DNA from: Gonapodya prolifera JEL478
Lineage: Eukaryota > Monoblepharomycota > Monoblepharidomycetes > Monoblepharidales > Gonapodyaceae
DNA: 64,000 nucleotides
Assembly: GCA_001574975.1 (NCBI GenBank)
Contig: KQ965734.1
Coordinates: forward strand, 511,831-575,830
Reading direction: 5' to 3'
Part shown: in pieces, positions 1-11,375 of the stretch
Numbering within the stretch: the first letter of the stretch is position 1
Layout of the letters: each line of letters opens with the position of its first letter
Notes under the pieces: generated by a model
What the model was told of the DNA's origin: nothing
The model's input: only the letters and a program-made list of their open reading frames with translations
Database searches by the model: none
Translations under genes and position numbers: made by a program

Positions 1-590
1 GGAAGTATTATGAGAAGACAGATCATTCAAGGCTCTACTGGATTGCCCTGTGTGAGTTTAAATTGTTACATTGTGTTTGGGTCCGTGTCACTTTAACTCC
101 TTTCCCAACAGTGCTACACCCAGCNTACAAGCTGTCATGGATGCGGGAGCAGGAATGGGAGTCTTGCTTTGTGGATGCTGCAGAGCAAACCTTCCGTGCG
201 ACATACGAGGCTGAGTATGCAAGGTTTGGCGGGAACGGGTCTTCTGGCGGAAGGAGACTGCCGTCGGATGACAATGGAGTGTACAGCTTGTTTGACGAGG
301 ATGAGGAAATGCCAGGGGAGCTGGAGAGGTACTTGGGAGAGGCTAGGAGATCTAGGAAGACCGATCTTCTGTAATACTGGAAAGGAAGGTCAGACCTCCC
401 AGGACTTCAACAGATGGCGCGCGACTACCTGGGGATTCCCGGGACTAGCGCAGAAGCGGAGCAAATCTTTTCTGCTGGGAGGAACATCATTGGGGATAGG
501 CAAGCACGTCTGGGACCAGGAATGATAAGAAATTTGATGTTATTGAAGCAGTGGAAGCAGGAGTTTCCTGTAACTATGTGCAAAAAATAA
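1..590 (+). mobile_element. hAT transposase, 3' remnant (dimerisation domain)
   Basis: This is the C-terminal part of a hAT-superfamily transposase, cut by the window start. Exon 1 (3-51) reads KYYEKTDHS...YWIAL. A 60-nt intron (GT at 52, AG at 110-111) precedes an exon with LLHPxYKLSWM, the usual hAT arrangement. The hATC dimerisation core is clear at 414-560: MARDYLGIPGTSAEAEQIFS followed by RQARLGPGMI and LMLLKQW. The reading frame ends at TAA 588-590. An in-frame TAA at 372-374 sits exactly where family members have a sense codon before YW, so this copy is probably dead. One base (124) is undetermined. The family identification is firm; the copy's activity is judged from the stop only. 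Confidence 0.85.
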
Positions 591-720
591 ATACAGCTAT
601 ATTTGCAAATCAATTGTTTGGTATCTTGTCCGTTCTGGCTGTTCGAACATGACAACATGTACGTCTTGTATTTACCCGAACATTCAACCGCCCACAGAGT
701 CAACTTGGTACTGAACTTGC

Positions 721-886
721 GAGTTGGGAGTTGAATCGCAAGGAGCGAGTCAAGTTGGGAGTTGAGTGGTGAAGGAGCGAGCGGAGTTGGGAGTTTGGGG
801 GGCAACCCAGGGAGCGAGCAGGGAGTTCAGCCAAGTACAGAGGGAGCGAGTTGGGAGTTGGCCCCCGTAAGCAAGTTACTCGCTCC
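721..886. repeat. Spaced short repeats next to the hAT remnant
   Basis: GTTGGGAGTT(G) occurs at 723-733, 754-764, 786-795 and 850-860. It is interleaved with GGAGCGAG at 742-749, 774-781, 811-818 and 843-850. Most copies are 31-32 bp apart (one gap 37, one double). An inverted copy, CTCGCTCC, lies at 879-886 and could pair with 843-850. hAT transposases bind short subterminal motifs, so these may be the subterminal repeats of the element whose coding end lies at 590. That link is inferred from position. Confidence 0.6.
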
Positions 887-1186
887 CTCGTATCCTTGTC
901 TGTGATGTCGTCCATTGACGGACGTTGGTCTAGTAGCGAGGGGGCAGCGAAGAAGTAATTTTCATTCAAGGGGGTTTCTAGCGTGATTTTCACNCATGCA
1001 TTTTCACTACAAAATATCCTTGGCATTAAGTAGCCGAATGAAAATGTGCGAGTGAAAATTATTGCGCAAGGTCCCTAATATTTCAATCGAATGTTAATCG
1101 CCAAATGCTGCGCTGATTTCTGCTTCCCGCCGCTCTTTCTCTGCTGCTGCTGTTCGTTTCTGTGCTGGGAATGATGCACCAACATG
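887..1186. other. No gene seen between hAT remnant and first host gene
   Basis: This stretch has no convincing reading frame. It contains repeated TTTTCA(C/T)- and TGAAAAT-type words around 955-1060 that may belong to the end of the hAT element. I could not find a terminal inverted repeat or target-site duplication. One undetermined base lies at 994. The 3' untranslated region of the minus-strand gene ending at 1187 should also fall here. Confidence 0.4.
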
Positions 1187-2128
1187 TCAGAGCATATAGA
1201 AGACCTGCCACATTTCCCACTCACACCGCACTTCCGCAAGTTTAGCTTCTTCCGCTTTGCGACCTTCCGAAGTCCTGCGAACGTTGATACCAAGGGCTCC
1301 TGATATGAGTCTGCGAGCGACGAGGTCTTGGGGTTCAAGGTAAGCGACCCTCACGGACCACCAATGAACATTGTGTCGTGACAGTACCTGTTGTGACTGG
1401 ACGTGGTCCACGCTCGACTTCTTCCTCCGTTGTTTCATCCTTGATTGGTTCGGAATGTGGTGTGACTACGATAAATGGGTCTCCAACCGATGACGCAAAG
1501 GCCGCTGTAGCTGGTGCAGTGGAGGGAGAAAGAGTGGTACGGGAGATGCTAAAGCTGATCAGGAAAGATTCGTCATCGGCAACGCACCCGTTCGAACGTC
1601 ACGGAAAATGACGTAGGCAGATGTATCGTCAATCCACTTTATGCGAAAGCTTCCTACGTAAGCTTTGTAGATGTTTTCAATGTCATGCGCTTTCCACGAA
1701 GCAGGAAAGGAGGAAATCTTTAGCACTTTCGTCTTCCCCCCCGACTCTCCTGTGGACGATGGATGTCACAAGACGCCAAAACGATGTTGTGGGAGCCAAG
1801 AGCCTTCACCAGCTGGTACTTTCGCTTTCCGTTCATTCGAGGTAGCGCCGCGTCGGGTGTCTGAATTCGTTTGGGACAGACGCAGCTTCCCGACATCATC
1901 CGCAAGACTTTCCCAGTCATCCTCGACAATTTCGGTCGGTTTTTGTGAGCTGGGTTGTGAGCTTTTCATTTGATGCGTTGTGGAATCGGAGTGAGGTGAG
2001 GATAATCGGACAGCTGGAGGGTCCGGAAATGCTTGTGACCGTTTGTGCGGACTGATGTAAACGCCTCCGAAGCCTCTCGTGCGTCGCGTTCGTTGGTTAT
2101 TCTCGTTCGCATTGTCTGCATCAGACAT
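1187..2128 (-). CDS. R3HCC1/R3HCC1L-like RNA-associated protein
   Basis: A short protein spread over about three exons. The N-terminus (MSDADNANEN...) carries RRTRGFGGVYISPHKR. This resembles the exon-junction-complex binding motif of R3HCC1L, SMG6 and UPF3 (a Tyr/Val core followed by basic residues). An acidic-aromatic stretch EDDWESLADD follows. Exon 2 holds a half RRM-like fold, VLKISSFPASWKAHDIENIY then FRIKWIDDTSAYVIFRD, which closely parallels the KWVDDTHALGVF signature of R3HCC1L. Exon 3 gives GALGINVRRTSEGRKAEEAK and stops at 1187. An alternative ATG at 2152 would add eight residues. The gene is divergent from CASC1, with 72 bp between start codons. The family assignment rests on the WIDDTxAxVIF block; the EJC link is inference. 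Confidence 0.5.
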
Positions 2129-2200
2129 TGATGGGGAGTAATGAGTGCACAACGCCGGTTGAAATCTTCAAGCTGTCCTGTCACATTCTTCAGTCACGAA
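2129..2200. promoter_or_regulatory. Shared divergent promoter (R3HCC1-like / CASC1)
   Basis: Only 72 bp separate the two start codons, so both promoters and both 5' leaders must share this space or overlap the coding regions. No TATA box is seen. The direction and function follow from gene layout only. Confidence 0.4.
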
Positions 2201-5190
2201 ATGGGGCCCAAGCCAGCGGACAAGAAAACGAAAAAGCAGTCAGCTGCGGAAAAAGGTGGAATCTTTGCAGGAGCGTTCCCGTTCTGACATTGCGTTGACG
2301 AACTTTTGGCGGAAGCCAAGGAGCTTGAAGAGCAGAAGAAGAAGGAAGAAGAGAGTGGGTTCACTGGATCGATTCTTCTTTGACGATGCTGACGTAGGCT
2401 GGTAGTTCGTCTGTGTGAGGCCCACCAGCAGTTGGCATTCACTGATGCAATTACTGTTAACGATGGACGCTATTCTCAAGCACGTGAAGCAGAAGTACGA
2501 CGGCTCAAAGAGCAATTTGAAATGAAAGAGCGGCAGGATATACAAAAGCTGCTTCTAGCTGTGAGACCTCTCAACTTGCACGATTGCAAGCAACATGCTA
2601 AATGTGGTTCGCAGGAGCAAACGAAACATGAGACTGAGGCTCTGGAAATCAGTCGCATAGATGACACGAAAGCTGCAGAGGTTGCAGCAATGGAGGCGCG
2701 CATCAAAGCCACTGTCGAGGTAAGGGCGGAGCGACAGTTTGACATCTTCGTCACCTTGATCCCCGTTCGCTCTTCGAAACGCCAGTGGCAAAACTTTCAA
2801 GATTGCAATCGCCTACCAAAACCAATATCGGAACGGGATCTGAATACTTACCTCTCCCTCTATTTAGAGGAACCCGTCATCCAGCCAGAAAAGCCTAACA
2901 GCATCCACGGGGTGACTGACAGGCTTGCGGAGATAGAGGAGGTTTGCTCGGCGATAGAGCAAGAATTGGCATTCGCACTTGATGTCGGTGATGAGGTTGG
3001 AATAAGCCACTTTGTTGAATTATTAGTCAAGACAAGGAAGGCAGCGAACAAGAGATGGGAGCTCCTTACCGCTTATATACTACAGGTGCGTCTGCAAGTC
3101 GACGAACGTTGCAATTTACGACAATTCCACTACAACTTTTATGAAGCACATGGACGTTTTCGCGCCGGGGCAAGAGCAGAACGAAAACTTTCATTTAACA
3201 AACGGAACAAAGGGCTTTAAAATTGCGATATGGGGTAATCTCACCCGCAATCCACGGTTCGTCTTTGCACTCGTCGTTTCGCCCAAAATGTGACGACGGG
3301 ATTGGAACATTATGCAGTCACAAGGTTTTGGACTTTTCGGAACTTTCCATCGCAGCCACACTACCCAAGCCCATTACCCTCTCCAATGTTGCCATCCGCT
3401 TCCTGCAAGAAACTAGCGGAACGGTTGCGCCATCTTTCGATCTCCGCCAAAACCCGGGACAGCACTGGTCCGTCATTGGTGGTGTGCTCAATCTCGACTT
3501 AGTGGAGCTTCCAGAAAACCCCCATGCAGTAGAGAATTGGACTATCAGACAAAGTGAGTGTCCAGTGAAAAAACGGCTTCAATATTCGTAACCCCACAAA
3601 ATTTCAGTCCTCTCGGTGAACGGTACGCTCAAGAGAGTTGACTATCCGTTCAAGCGGCCGCTCGCTGATGAAGGGGAAGAGGAACAAGATGGCGATACCA
3701 GTATGACCCCGGGACAATGGGCTCTATCAGTGAGCTTTCGAGTCCCATCATCGATTTTCGTCCAAAGAGATAAATCAAAGGTGATGTGGTGGGACGATGA
3801 TGCGAGAGAGTGGCGTGATCATGGAATAGAACAGGGCGAATTGGAGTTGGAAAGTGGTGTTGTGACGTTTCGAACTACACAGTTCAGACCCACGGCGCTG
3901 GTTCAGGTAAGGTCAAGAAACCTTTCAATTCTTCTCTTCGGTTTTCTTTTTCACAAGTTTTCTTCAACATCAAGGATGGCCACCTTGAGTATCCCTTCGA
4001 TAATTGGCATATTAGCCCAACCGCAAGTCTAAATCGAGCACTGCTTGTGGTCAAGGGACGTTACAATGAAGTTGAAATAGAAATCGGCGAAGGAGAGTGT
4101 CGGCTCCTCAAGCCCCGGATTGTGCGAAGTGGACGCCCCGAGCTTGCAGGACTTGACAATGATACCTGGTTTCGGCCTCGTATTCTGCTTCACAAAATGT
4201 CTCGCGTGGGGCTGAACTTCGCGGCTCCAAGAACAATGAAAGGTGTTGACTTGAATGTCTTAAAGTTGAAGGTTGGTGTTACTAGGAAGAGGAAGCTCTT
4301 ACCACGAACCTGATCGGTTCCTCATAGCATCCCGAGGGAGAACGGATCTTGGTGTCAGGAATCAGCACTTGTTGCCCGGCCTACGAATTCCGTCGCTCTG
4401 CAGATAACCGAGGGTTGTGCGTCAATCGTTGCGCGCTCCAGTTCCGGCAATTGGATTCACATGGAGAGCCATTAAAAGTGACCATCCCACCTCCGCAAGA
4501 AATGCCTGACTTTCAGTCAACTGTGTCCTCGGTAGAGCCAACAACGGAGGCGGCTTCAAGGAAATCAACTGCGGCGCTCACAAAATCCACTGCATCGATT
4601 TCGAAGGGGAAGTCCAAAGGAGATGCGAAACCCAAGTCAAGAGCCTCAAGCCCTGATCGAGAGAGTAGCGCGAATCAAGCAGTACCTGCACTCGAAAGAA
4701 AGTCAGAAGCACCACAAAGCGGTCTGGAAAATAATGCCAATGGCGAAAATAGCGTGGGTTCATCCGAACGATCCGATGTTCCAAAAGCTTTGGAGGTGAA
4801 TCGACGTCGAAAAGTTGATAAATGTTTTCACTAAAACATCTAAAATTGTCCTGTTAGGTGCCTTGGAGCCACATCGTCGTTGACACGGCGTTCAAGGCGG
4901 ATGATGTGCGAGACATCACGATCGCTTTTGCATCACCGAAGGATAAAATCGAGGACAATTCAAAGTTCGCAATTCAGGAAGGAGTGGTGAGCTTTGCTCT
5001 TTCTAACTCGCAATGCGAGAAAGTTTGCAAACGGACGTTCGCCGACAAATAGGTTCATCCATCCGTTTATCACACACTCAAAGGTTTCACTACGGACGAA
5101 AATCATTCTCGAATAGACGCAAGTTCTCCACTGTTCACGCGAACAGTGAGCCAACTACTGCATGCAATGAAGGTTATTAGCTTTTCGTAA
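2201..5190 (+). CDS. CASC1/DNAI7 axonemal dynein-associated protein
   Basis: CASC1 (DNAI7, CFAP94) is an inner-arm dynein accessory protein of motile cilia. The start ATG at 2201 gives MGPKPADKKTKKQ, a basic N-terminus followed by a Glu/Lys coiled coil (ELLAEAKELEEQKKKEEE) and AHQQLAFTDA. The CASC1 N-terminal domain follows (WQNFQDCNRLPKP, NTYLSLYLEE, about 2780-3080). The middle domain has WWDDDAREWRDHGI and FRTTQFRPTALVQ (3790-3905). A Ser/Lys-rich linker lies near 4500-4800. The last exon begins after an intron ending at 5052 and closes at TAA 5188-5190. Early exons do not join cleanly: the frame of ELLAEAKE meets a TGA upstream near 2288. Either a base is wrong there or an exon boundary was missed. 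Its presence implies a flagellated life stage. It converges on ARP4, 61 bp away. Confidence 0.8.
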
Positions 5191-5251
5191 CAGCATTAGC
5201 TTTTCGTAAAAACATGTACACCATAATCTGAAGTGTTGAGTTGGATGAGTG

Positions 5252-7125
5252 CTATTGACATCGCTTCTCCACAAATTGCTTCCCATTTTCTTCATACTCT
5301 TGTCTTGAGATCCACAATTGATGGAATGTCCCCAAAGAGGCAAGGATGGATCCACCGATCCAAGAGCTAAACCGTCGCTCTGCAGTAGATCCAACTGCCT
5401 GAACTCGAAGCTTTGGCTAGTTCCAACCAAACATCAATGAATATTATAGTTCCCACTCTTTGAGAGCTTAACTCACGCCAGGTGCGATGCGGGAAAGTTC
5501 GTTGCTCATGCGGTCAGTGAAGCCCGCAAAACATGTGTTACCGCCCGTCAAAATGATCGAGCCATACATCACCGTTCGAATGTCTGGATCACAGGACTGT
5601 ATGGAATTCTGCACCAGCTGCTGTAATCCCAGTGCATCCGACGGAACGGGACTTTCAGAGTCCTTTACAAGATGTCTCACGGCAGGCAACACTGAAGTGA
5701 ATCGCAGCGTTCCTCACCGGAATAGAAAGTCTCGGATCAAACATGATCTCAGGTATACGAAAACGATCGGCACCAAACGTGTTGTTGGCCCCATTCGGAA
5801 ATTCGTACGACTTGGCAGGCCGTCCGGCGAGACTCTCTTCATGGAAGAACACTTCCGACACTTGGCAGACAGTCTCTTTCCAATCATTAATTGTTCGCTG
5901 TCACAAACGGCCTCAGAGGTTTGGTGAAACACGTAAGGCAGGGAACTCACGAGGACTTGATACCGGTGGAAAGAGCTTGCGGTGCTTGGTCGATCGTAAT
6001 AAACAGCTTCAGGCGCTTTCCCAGGGTCAACGAAGGCCTTGCGCTTTACAAGGTACTGAGGTGTGATTTGGATGTTGTAGTGTTGCTGAAGTGTAAGGCG
6101 AGCTTGGTTGGAAAGGAAATCGCCCCCAATCATTTGCTTCGAGAGAGCTAGTCGGTAGATTAATTTATACTCAGGGCAAATTCTAGATGCAAAGCCAACA
6201 CGAGAGAAGGAATCTTACCTTTCTTAATCGCGTAACCCTCATAGACGGGAACAACACTGGTTGTTGCACCCCCCGAGTTCACCACAAGGCCACTCGCCTT
6301 GCCATGAGCAAAGGCGGAAAGCACTGCGTCCTTAGCGATAAAAAATGCTGGGACATTGTACTAGTTGCGTTGTCGGTCAGAATTCGGATCTAAAGATTAT
6401 GGCGCAACGCACTGTTTCAAACATGATTTCGGTAAGCTTCTCCCGGACATCTCGAGAGTTCCAGGCCGGCTCGGTAAAGAGGATGGGATGTTGCGCGGGG
6501 TCGGCGCGGAGGAGGTCGTACAAGGCGTGATCGATCAGCTGCTCGAAGATATCCCAGTCTTGAACTGTGGATGGACATTAGTGAGGTGAGGCAAAGAAAG
6601 AAAATATGACGTGGCTGTATGTGTGTCCTTTTTGAACGAAGTTCAGAATGGGTAAATCCCACGCCTGCACATAATCTTTTGGAATGTTTCACAGGCACCT
6701 TCCCATTGTCCGAATAATCCTGCCAGCTACCATGAGGCCAGCCCAACTCACCGAGCCCGTCCCTGAACGGATTTGTTAATTCAAAATTAGGTCTCCATGT
6801 TCCCACAACGTTCTCGCCAACACTGTAGCGTGGGTTCTTAGGTCTTCTGCGAGAAAACATTCCGTCCACCACAAGATCGTCCTCTTCCATCGCCGCCGAG
6901 CTGGATACGCTAGTAGAATGGTCTGAGTTCATACCAACGTAGCTGGGGAACACAGATCTTGGCATATCCTCTCCTGCCCATCCCGCACGAGTCCATGAGC
7001 TGCCAGGATCTGAGTGATACGACCTTCCAGTGCAACTTTTCAATAAAACCAGTAACACGGTGTTTCTCACCCAAAACGATGGCAGACACATCATCCCCTC
7101 CTGAAGGAAATGTTCCTGGTGCCAT
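5252..7125 (-). CDS. ARP4: Actin-related protein 4 (BAF53/Arp4 type)
   Basis: A nuclear actin-related protein, a shared subunit of NuA4, SWR1 and INO80 chromatin complexes. Exon 1 reads [19 protein letters not shown]. It splices to [15 protein letters not shown], the ATP-binding phosphate loop 1 of the actin fold. Downstream are [19 protein letters not shown] (5790-5830), [19 protein letters not shown] (5510-5560), and a C-terminus with [20 protein letters not shown] and [13 protein letters not shown]. The last two blocks match Arp4/BAF53 better than conventional actin, which ends differently. The stop is at 5252-5254. A Met 12 codons upstream (7161) is a possible alternative start. At least five introns are needed. 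It shares a 78-bp divergent promoter region with RET2. Confidence 0.88.
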
Positions 7126-7203
7126 TGGTGTTGATTGTATGACCACAGCTCGGCCCTCCACACATTAAATTCAACTCTGTCTGACGGGCATTCTTTGGCA
7201 GAA

Positions 7204-9278
7204 ATGGTCGTTCTGGCAGCCAGTGTCATCACGAAGAGCGGAAAGGGTAACCTGTCGGATGCCGTCAATCGGTTCAAGTGCCGTCAGAGTTGACAACACT
7301 TCACTCTTTCAATCAGCACTCGTCTCGCGGCAGTTCGTTGAAATGCCACGTTCCAGAATAGAGGGTCTGCTTGCTTCGTTTCCAAAACTCATCGGCTCTG
7401 GTGACCAGCACACATTTGTCGAAACTGATACAGTTCGATATGTCTATCAACCACTGGAGGAGCTATTTTGCGTTTTGGTCACAAATAAGTCCAGCAATAT
7501 ATTGCAGGACATTGATACACTTCATCTCGTGGCCAGAACTCTCTCAGAAACCTGTCGCACAATTGAGGATAAGGAAATCGTGAGCAAGGCGTTCGAGCTG
7601 CTCTCCGTTTTCGACGAGATCGTGTCCCTGGGATATCGGGAGAACGTCACTCTTGCTCAGATACGCACCATTGGTGAAATGGAGAGTCACGAAGAGAAAG
7701 TTGCTGCGGAAATTCAGCGCAACAAGGAGAAAGAGGCCAAAGAAGAACTTAATCGCAAAGCCAAAGCCATGGAACTCCAAAGGAAGCAGGCTGGCAGGAG
7801 TGGAGTTGGTGGTGGTATTGGGGGCGGCTTGGGAGGAATGGGAATGGGAATGGGGTCTTTCGCGTCGGGATTTGGCTCGAGTGGGACAACCTCGGGAGGC
7901 AGAACACAAGTTGAGCCACCTCAAGTCGTCTCATCGTCGACGCCGGCATATCAACAGTAAGTTCCCCCCGTTTAGTTGCGACTGTTTAATCTTTGGTCGG
8001 AACTGGTATTGATCTGGAATTTTTCCCAGACCAAAAACAAGTGCGAAGGGGATGCAATTGGGCCGAAAGCCACAAGCATCTCAACTTCTGGAGACCCTTC
8101 GAGCCGATGAAGGTCTCCAAGACGTTGCATCTGAGCCTACGTCGCGACCGAATCGTTCTGCCGGTGCCCCAGTTGTTCCAGGGGAAAAGTACGTCGAAAA
8201 CGACACGTTTGTCCAAGGTTTATCGTGACTCTAACTGCCCCTTCTTTTTAAAATTAAGCGTTCATATTTCCATCGATGAGAAAATTTCTGCAATCATTAA
8301 ACGCGACAGAGTGGAGTCTATTGAAGTCAAGGGAGATGTTACACTTCGTGTTTCGGATTCGGCCAGGTCGCGACTCCGGCTGCAAATCCACAGCGGAGTC
8401 GACGATGTTCAATTCAAGGTGCTAGAGTTTGACAATTATCTAGGCGTCCTGAACCGACTAGCAACATCCATTTCGCTCGCAGACACATCCACAAGTCGAC
8501 AAGCAGCTCTTCACCACAAACAATGTCCTTGCCCTTAAGGACCCCTCGAAACCCTTCCCCGTCAATCAAGCTCTCGGCATTCTACGGTATCGATTCTCTT
8601 CTAAGAGTGAAGATGCACTGCCTCTCTCCGGTACGGTGTTAACTGCCTGGTGCGGCTTTCACAACTCGTTCTTATTCGAATACTGCAGTAAATTGCTGGC
8701 CAAGTCCCACGGGGGATGGAACATCGGAGGTTAGCATCGAGTACGAGCTTTTGAACTCCAGACTGGAGTTACGTGACGTTTCCATATCAATCCCATTCCC
8801 GTGAGTCCTTCATTTGCGTGCATACTCCCTTATTCTATCGCACTCATTTGTTTCACTCGCAGACCTGGGGGCGTCCCTACGATCGGTGAGATTGACGGAC
8901 AATACGTAGTTGACAAATCTCGACGTTTTCTTGAATGGCAGGTGGGTAATGCGACAGACTTATCATCCGATTTGTGAAATAAAACACTTGCTTTTTGTTA
9001 GATACCCATTGTCGATGAAACTTCAAAGTCCGGCAGTCTGGAGTTCACTGTTCCGGGCGAGGATCCCAATTCATTTTTCCCTATAAAAATATCTTTTGGG
9101 AGCAACCGATCTTACTGTGACGTTGATGTGAGTACTGGACGTTGAATTTCTGTGGCAACACGAACGAACATCCCTCGACCTCCCTCAGGTCACTGTTATT
9201 TCGAGCGTGGACGATGGAACAGAAGTGCCGTTCAGCAAGGAGGTTAGCTTTGAACCGGAAGAATACATCATTCAGTAA
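7204..9278 (+). CDS. RET2: Coatomer delta subunit (delta-COP)
   Basis: Delta-COP is part of the COPI coat for Golgi-to-ER vesicles. Exon 1 is MVVLAASVITKSGK, and the intron at about 7250-7310 restores ALVSRQFVEMPRSRIEGLL. The longin-like N-domain runs to about 7580 (YVYQPLEELF, DIDTLHLVARTLSE). A charged helix (EEKVAAEIQRNKEKEAKEEL) and a Gly-rich linker (7800-7900) follow. The C-terminal mu-homology domain (8240-9278) shows FISIDEKISAIIKRDRVES, VNCWPSPTGDGTSEV, IEYELLNSRLELRDVSISIP and a final SFEPEEYIIQ. The stop TAA is at 9276-9278. Order and length fit the family. It converges on ARPC3 with only 21 bp between stop codons, so the 3' ends must overlap. Confidence 0.93.
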
Positions 9279-9299
9279 TACTACGAATTTACAAGGGCT

Positions 9300-10121
9300 T
9301 CACAAAGATGTGTCAACATGTCGCTTAGTCCAAATTAAAAATATATACAACCTCACCTTGGTGATATTCATGAACTTTCGTTTACTGAATGCAAGCCACC
9401 ACTTGCTTGGTTTGTCCCCTTCGTAAATCCGTTGCGGCAACCGGATAGCCACCTCCTGTCGAAGTTGTCCCAGATACGCTTTCATGTTATCTAAATAAGG
9501 CGCATCGTTCAAAACGGTCTCGATTGCAACTGCATCCTGAGGAGTACATACCGGCCTCTGCAGAGTTTGACGGTCTCGCGATGAAGGCATTAACCGGGAA
9601 GCTGGGATCTCCAGGAAGGGAGAACGACTGAAGTGCGTGTGTATTGAGTAATTTGAGCGCATCTTGGAGTCCTGGAGTAGGGGTCTTCAATGCAAGTTTG
9701 GAGAGGCATTCCCCTATAAAGATGCTGCATTCTCTTTGTTCAAAAGAGCGAGAGAAATCAGTATATAATTCCAAATCTTACGTGAGGTAGATGAGAACGC
9801 GGTCGCAAGAGCCCTTGACTTCGAAGTTCTGTTCCCACAATGTTTGAGTGAATCGGATGCAGTTACATTCACCTCGGACCTACCCTAAAGAGACAGTTTG
9901 CCCGATAGAGATTGAACGCTTCATCGATGATATCATCAGCATTGGGATCGGCTGTGCAGCGTGCATCCATTGAATCGATTCGTTAACGTCACAATTGCAC
10001 CCGCCACGAAATTACCTTGAGCTGGAGCAGGGCCTCGGCTCTTTGTTTTGAGCGGCAGCACTGCTAAGTTTCCAATAGTGCGGTACTCGCTGTCGACAAA
10101 TGAGGAATGGTACGCGGGCAT
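9300..10121 (-). CDS. ARC18: Arp2/3 complex subunit 3 (p21-Arc)
   Basis: ARPC3 is a subunit of the Arp2/3 complex that nucleates branched actin at endocytic patches. The start [20 protein letters not shown] and [17 protein letters not shown] match the conserved N-terminus of p21-Arc. Later exons carry [41 protein letters not shown] and [17 protein letters not shown], all family signatures. The family normally ends just after KRKFMNK. Here the open frame runs on about 18 residues to TGA at 9300-9302. A 33-nt in-frame segment inside that tail has GT...AG ends, so the exact C-terminus is uncertain. The start codon is 110 bp from that of TFB4 on the other strand. Confidence 0.92.
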
Positions 10122-10231
10122 GGCGACTGCTGCTTTGGTCCGAAGTTGGCACATTAATTTTTGGAACAAAGACAATTGGAAAGATCCGTGGAGTGTCCTG
10201 GCTCTTTCAAATGAACTCGTGAGGCTGGTGA

Positions 10232-11375
10232 ATGAGTAAACTTCATCCCGCATTCCGAGTTGAAGATGCCAGCGTAGGGAACTTTTGCTGCTTCTCGTGG
10301 ATTGTGACAATCGCGCATGGAACAATTTGCCCTCTGGATGTCAATTTCAAAATGTGTTGGAAACGATGATGGTACTTCTAAATGCGTTTCTGGGAGCCAA
10401 AAACGAGAACCGTGTTGCCGTCCTCGCTTATCATGGAAGTGGAAGGTGAACTCGCCCAATCCACAACGATACTCGTCATCAGCCAAGCTTCGATCGTCCG
10501 TAGTGAATTTTTGTACCCTTCGGTGGTACCGTCTTCGAAACCTCCCCATTCGTACCACAAGTTCTCCGCACTGCAACAGTCACTCGTGATTCGCTTAAAG
10601 CAGATAATGGAACGCACAACTACCACGTCGAATGGTTGTCGGCTTTTGATTTCGCCGTCACGAACCCTGCTGATGCTATCACCACAATAGGGTCATCTCA
10701 CTCAGCAGGAGCCCTTTCTCTCGCACTTTGCTACGGCAGGAAACAGAAAGAAGAACTTGGCTTCAAACCTAGAATACTGGTGCTATCAGTATCACAAGAT
10801 TCATCTTCCCAATATATCCAGACGATGAATTGCATCTTCGCTGCTCAAAAACTTGTAGGTACCAATTCAATAAGTTAGTTTTCCAAGTAAGACTGATCGT
10901 GAGCTGCAGAATATACCCATCGATGTGTGTCAAATACACAATGAGTCTGTATTCCTGCAACAAGCAAGTCATTTGACAAAAGGATACTGTTGCCTCACAG
11001 AGAATAGTGTCGCATTGCATGCAAGCATGATGGTGAGCTGAACAGATACAAAAAAATCTCATTTCTGTTCTTTTCATGAAACTGAAACAATGCATTATAA
11101 GAGTACTTTCAGCGTCAGCATCACTTTGAGGGAGACTATTCAACCTCCCAAAAAGCACAACATTGATTTTCGCGCAGCGTGCTTCTGTCACCGGACAATG
11201 GTAGATGTTGGATATGTGTGCTCAGTATGCCTTGCAAGTGTGTTGTATTCTTCTTTTAGGAAGGTTTGTTTTGTGCACTAACTTATTGGTTTGAATAGTT
11301 TACTGTAATGGAAATTTGGAAAAATGTCCATCTTGTGGTGTTATCTTACTTGACAGAGAAACTGAACTTAGATAA
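10232..11375 (+). CDS. TFB4: TFIIH subunit TFB4 (p34/GTF2H3)
   Basis: TFB4 is a core TFIIH subunit for RNA polymerase II initiation and nucleotide excision repair. A vWA-like N-domain shows LLLLLVDCDNRAWNNLPSG and MMVLLNAFLGAKNENRVAVL (10280-10440). It is followed by ILVLSVSQDSSSQYIQTMNC and IFAAQKL, then the exon NIPIDVCQIHNESVFLQQAS. The C4 zinc-binding C-terminus gives IDFRAACFCHRTMVDVGYVC and, after the last intron, CPSCGVILLDRE. The stop TAA is at 11373-11375. The first codons are unsure: ATG 10232 (MSKLHPAF...) is in a different frame from LLLLLVDCDN, so a very short intron or a base error near 10275 is needed. The last two exons lie at the edge of the CpG-depleted tract. Confidence 0.9.

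Noticed and set aside
721-886. CRISPR-like array (short repeats at 32-bp spacing)
   Set aside because: Eukaryotic context, 8-11-bp degenerate motifs, two interleaved motif types and no spacers of constant length; better read as transposon subterminal repeats.
5176-5209. Direct repeat ATTAGCTTTTCGTAA over the CASC1 stop codon
   Set aside because: Two copies only, 15 bp each; most simply a small tandem duplication with no visible function.
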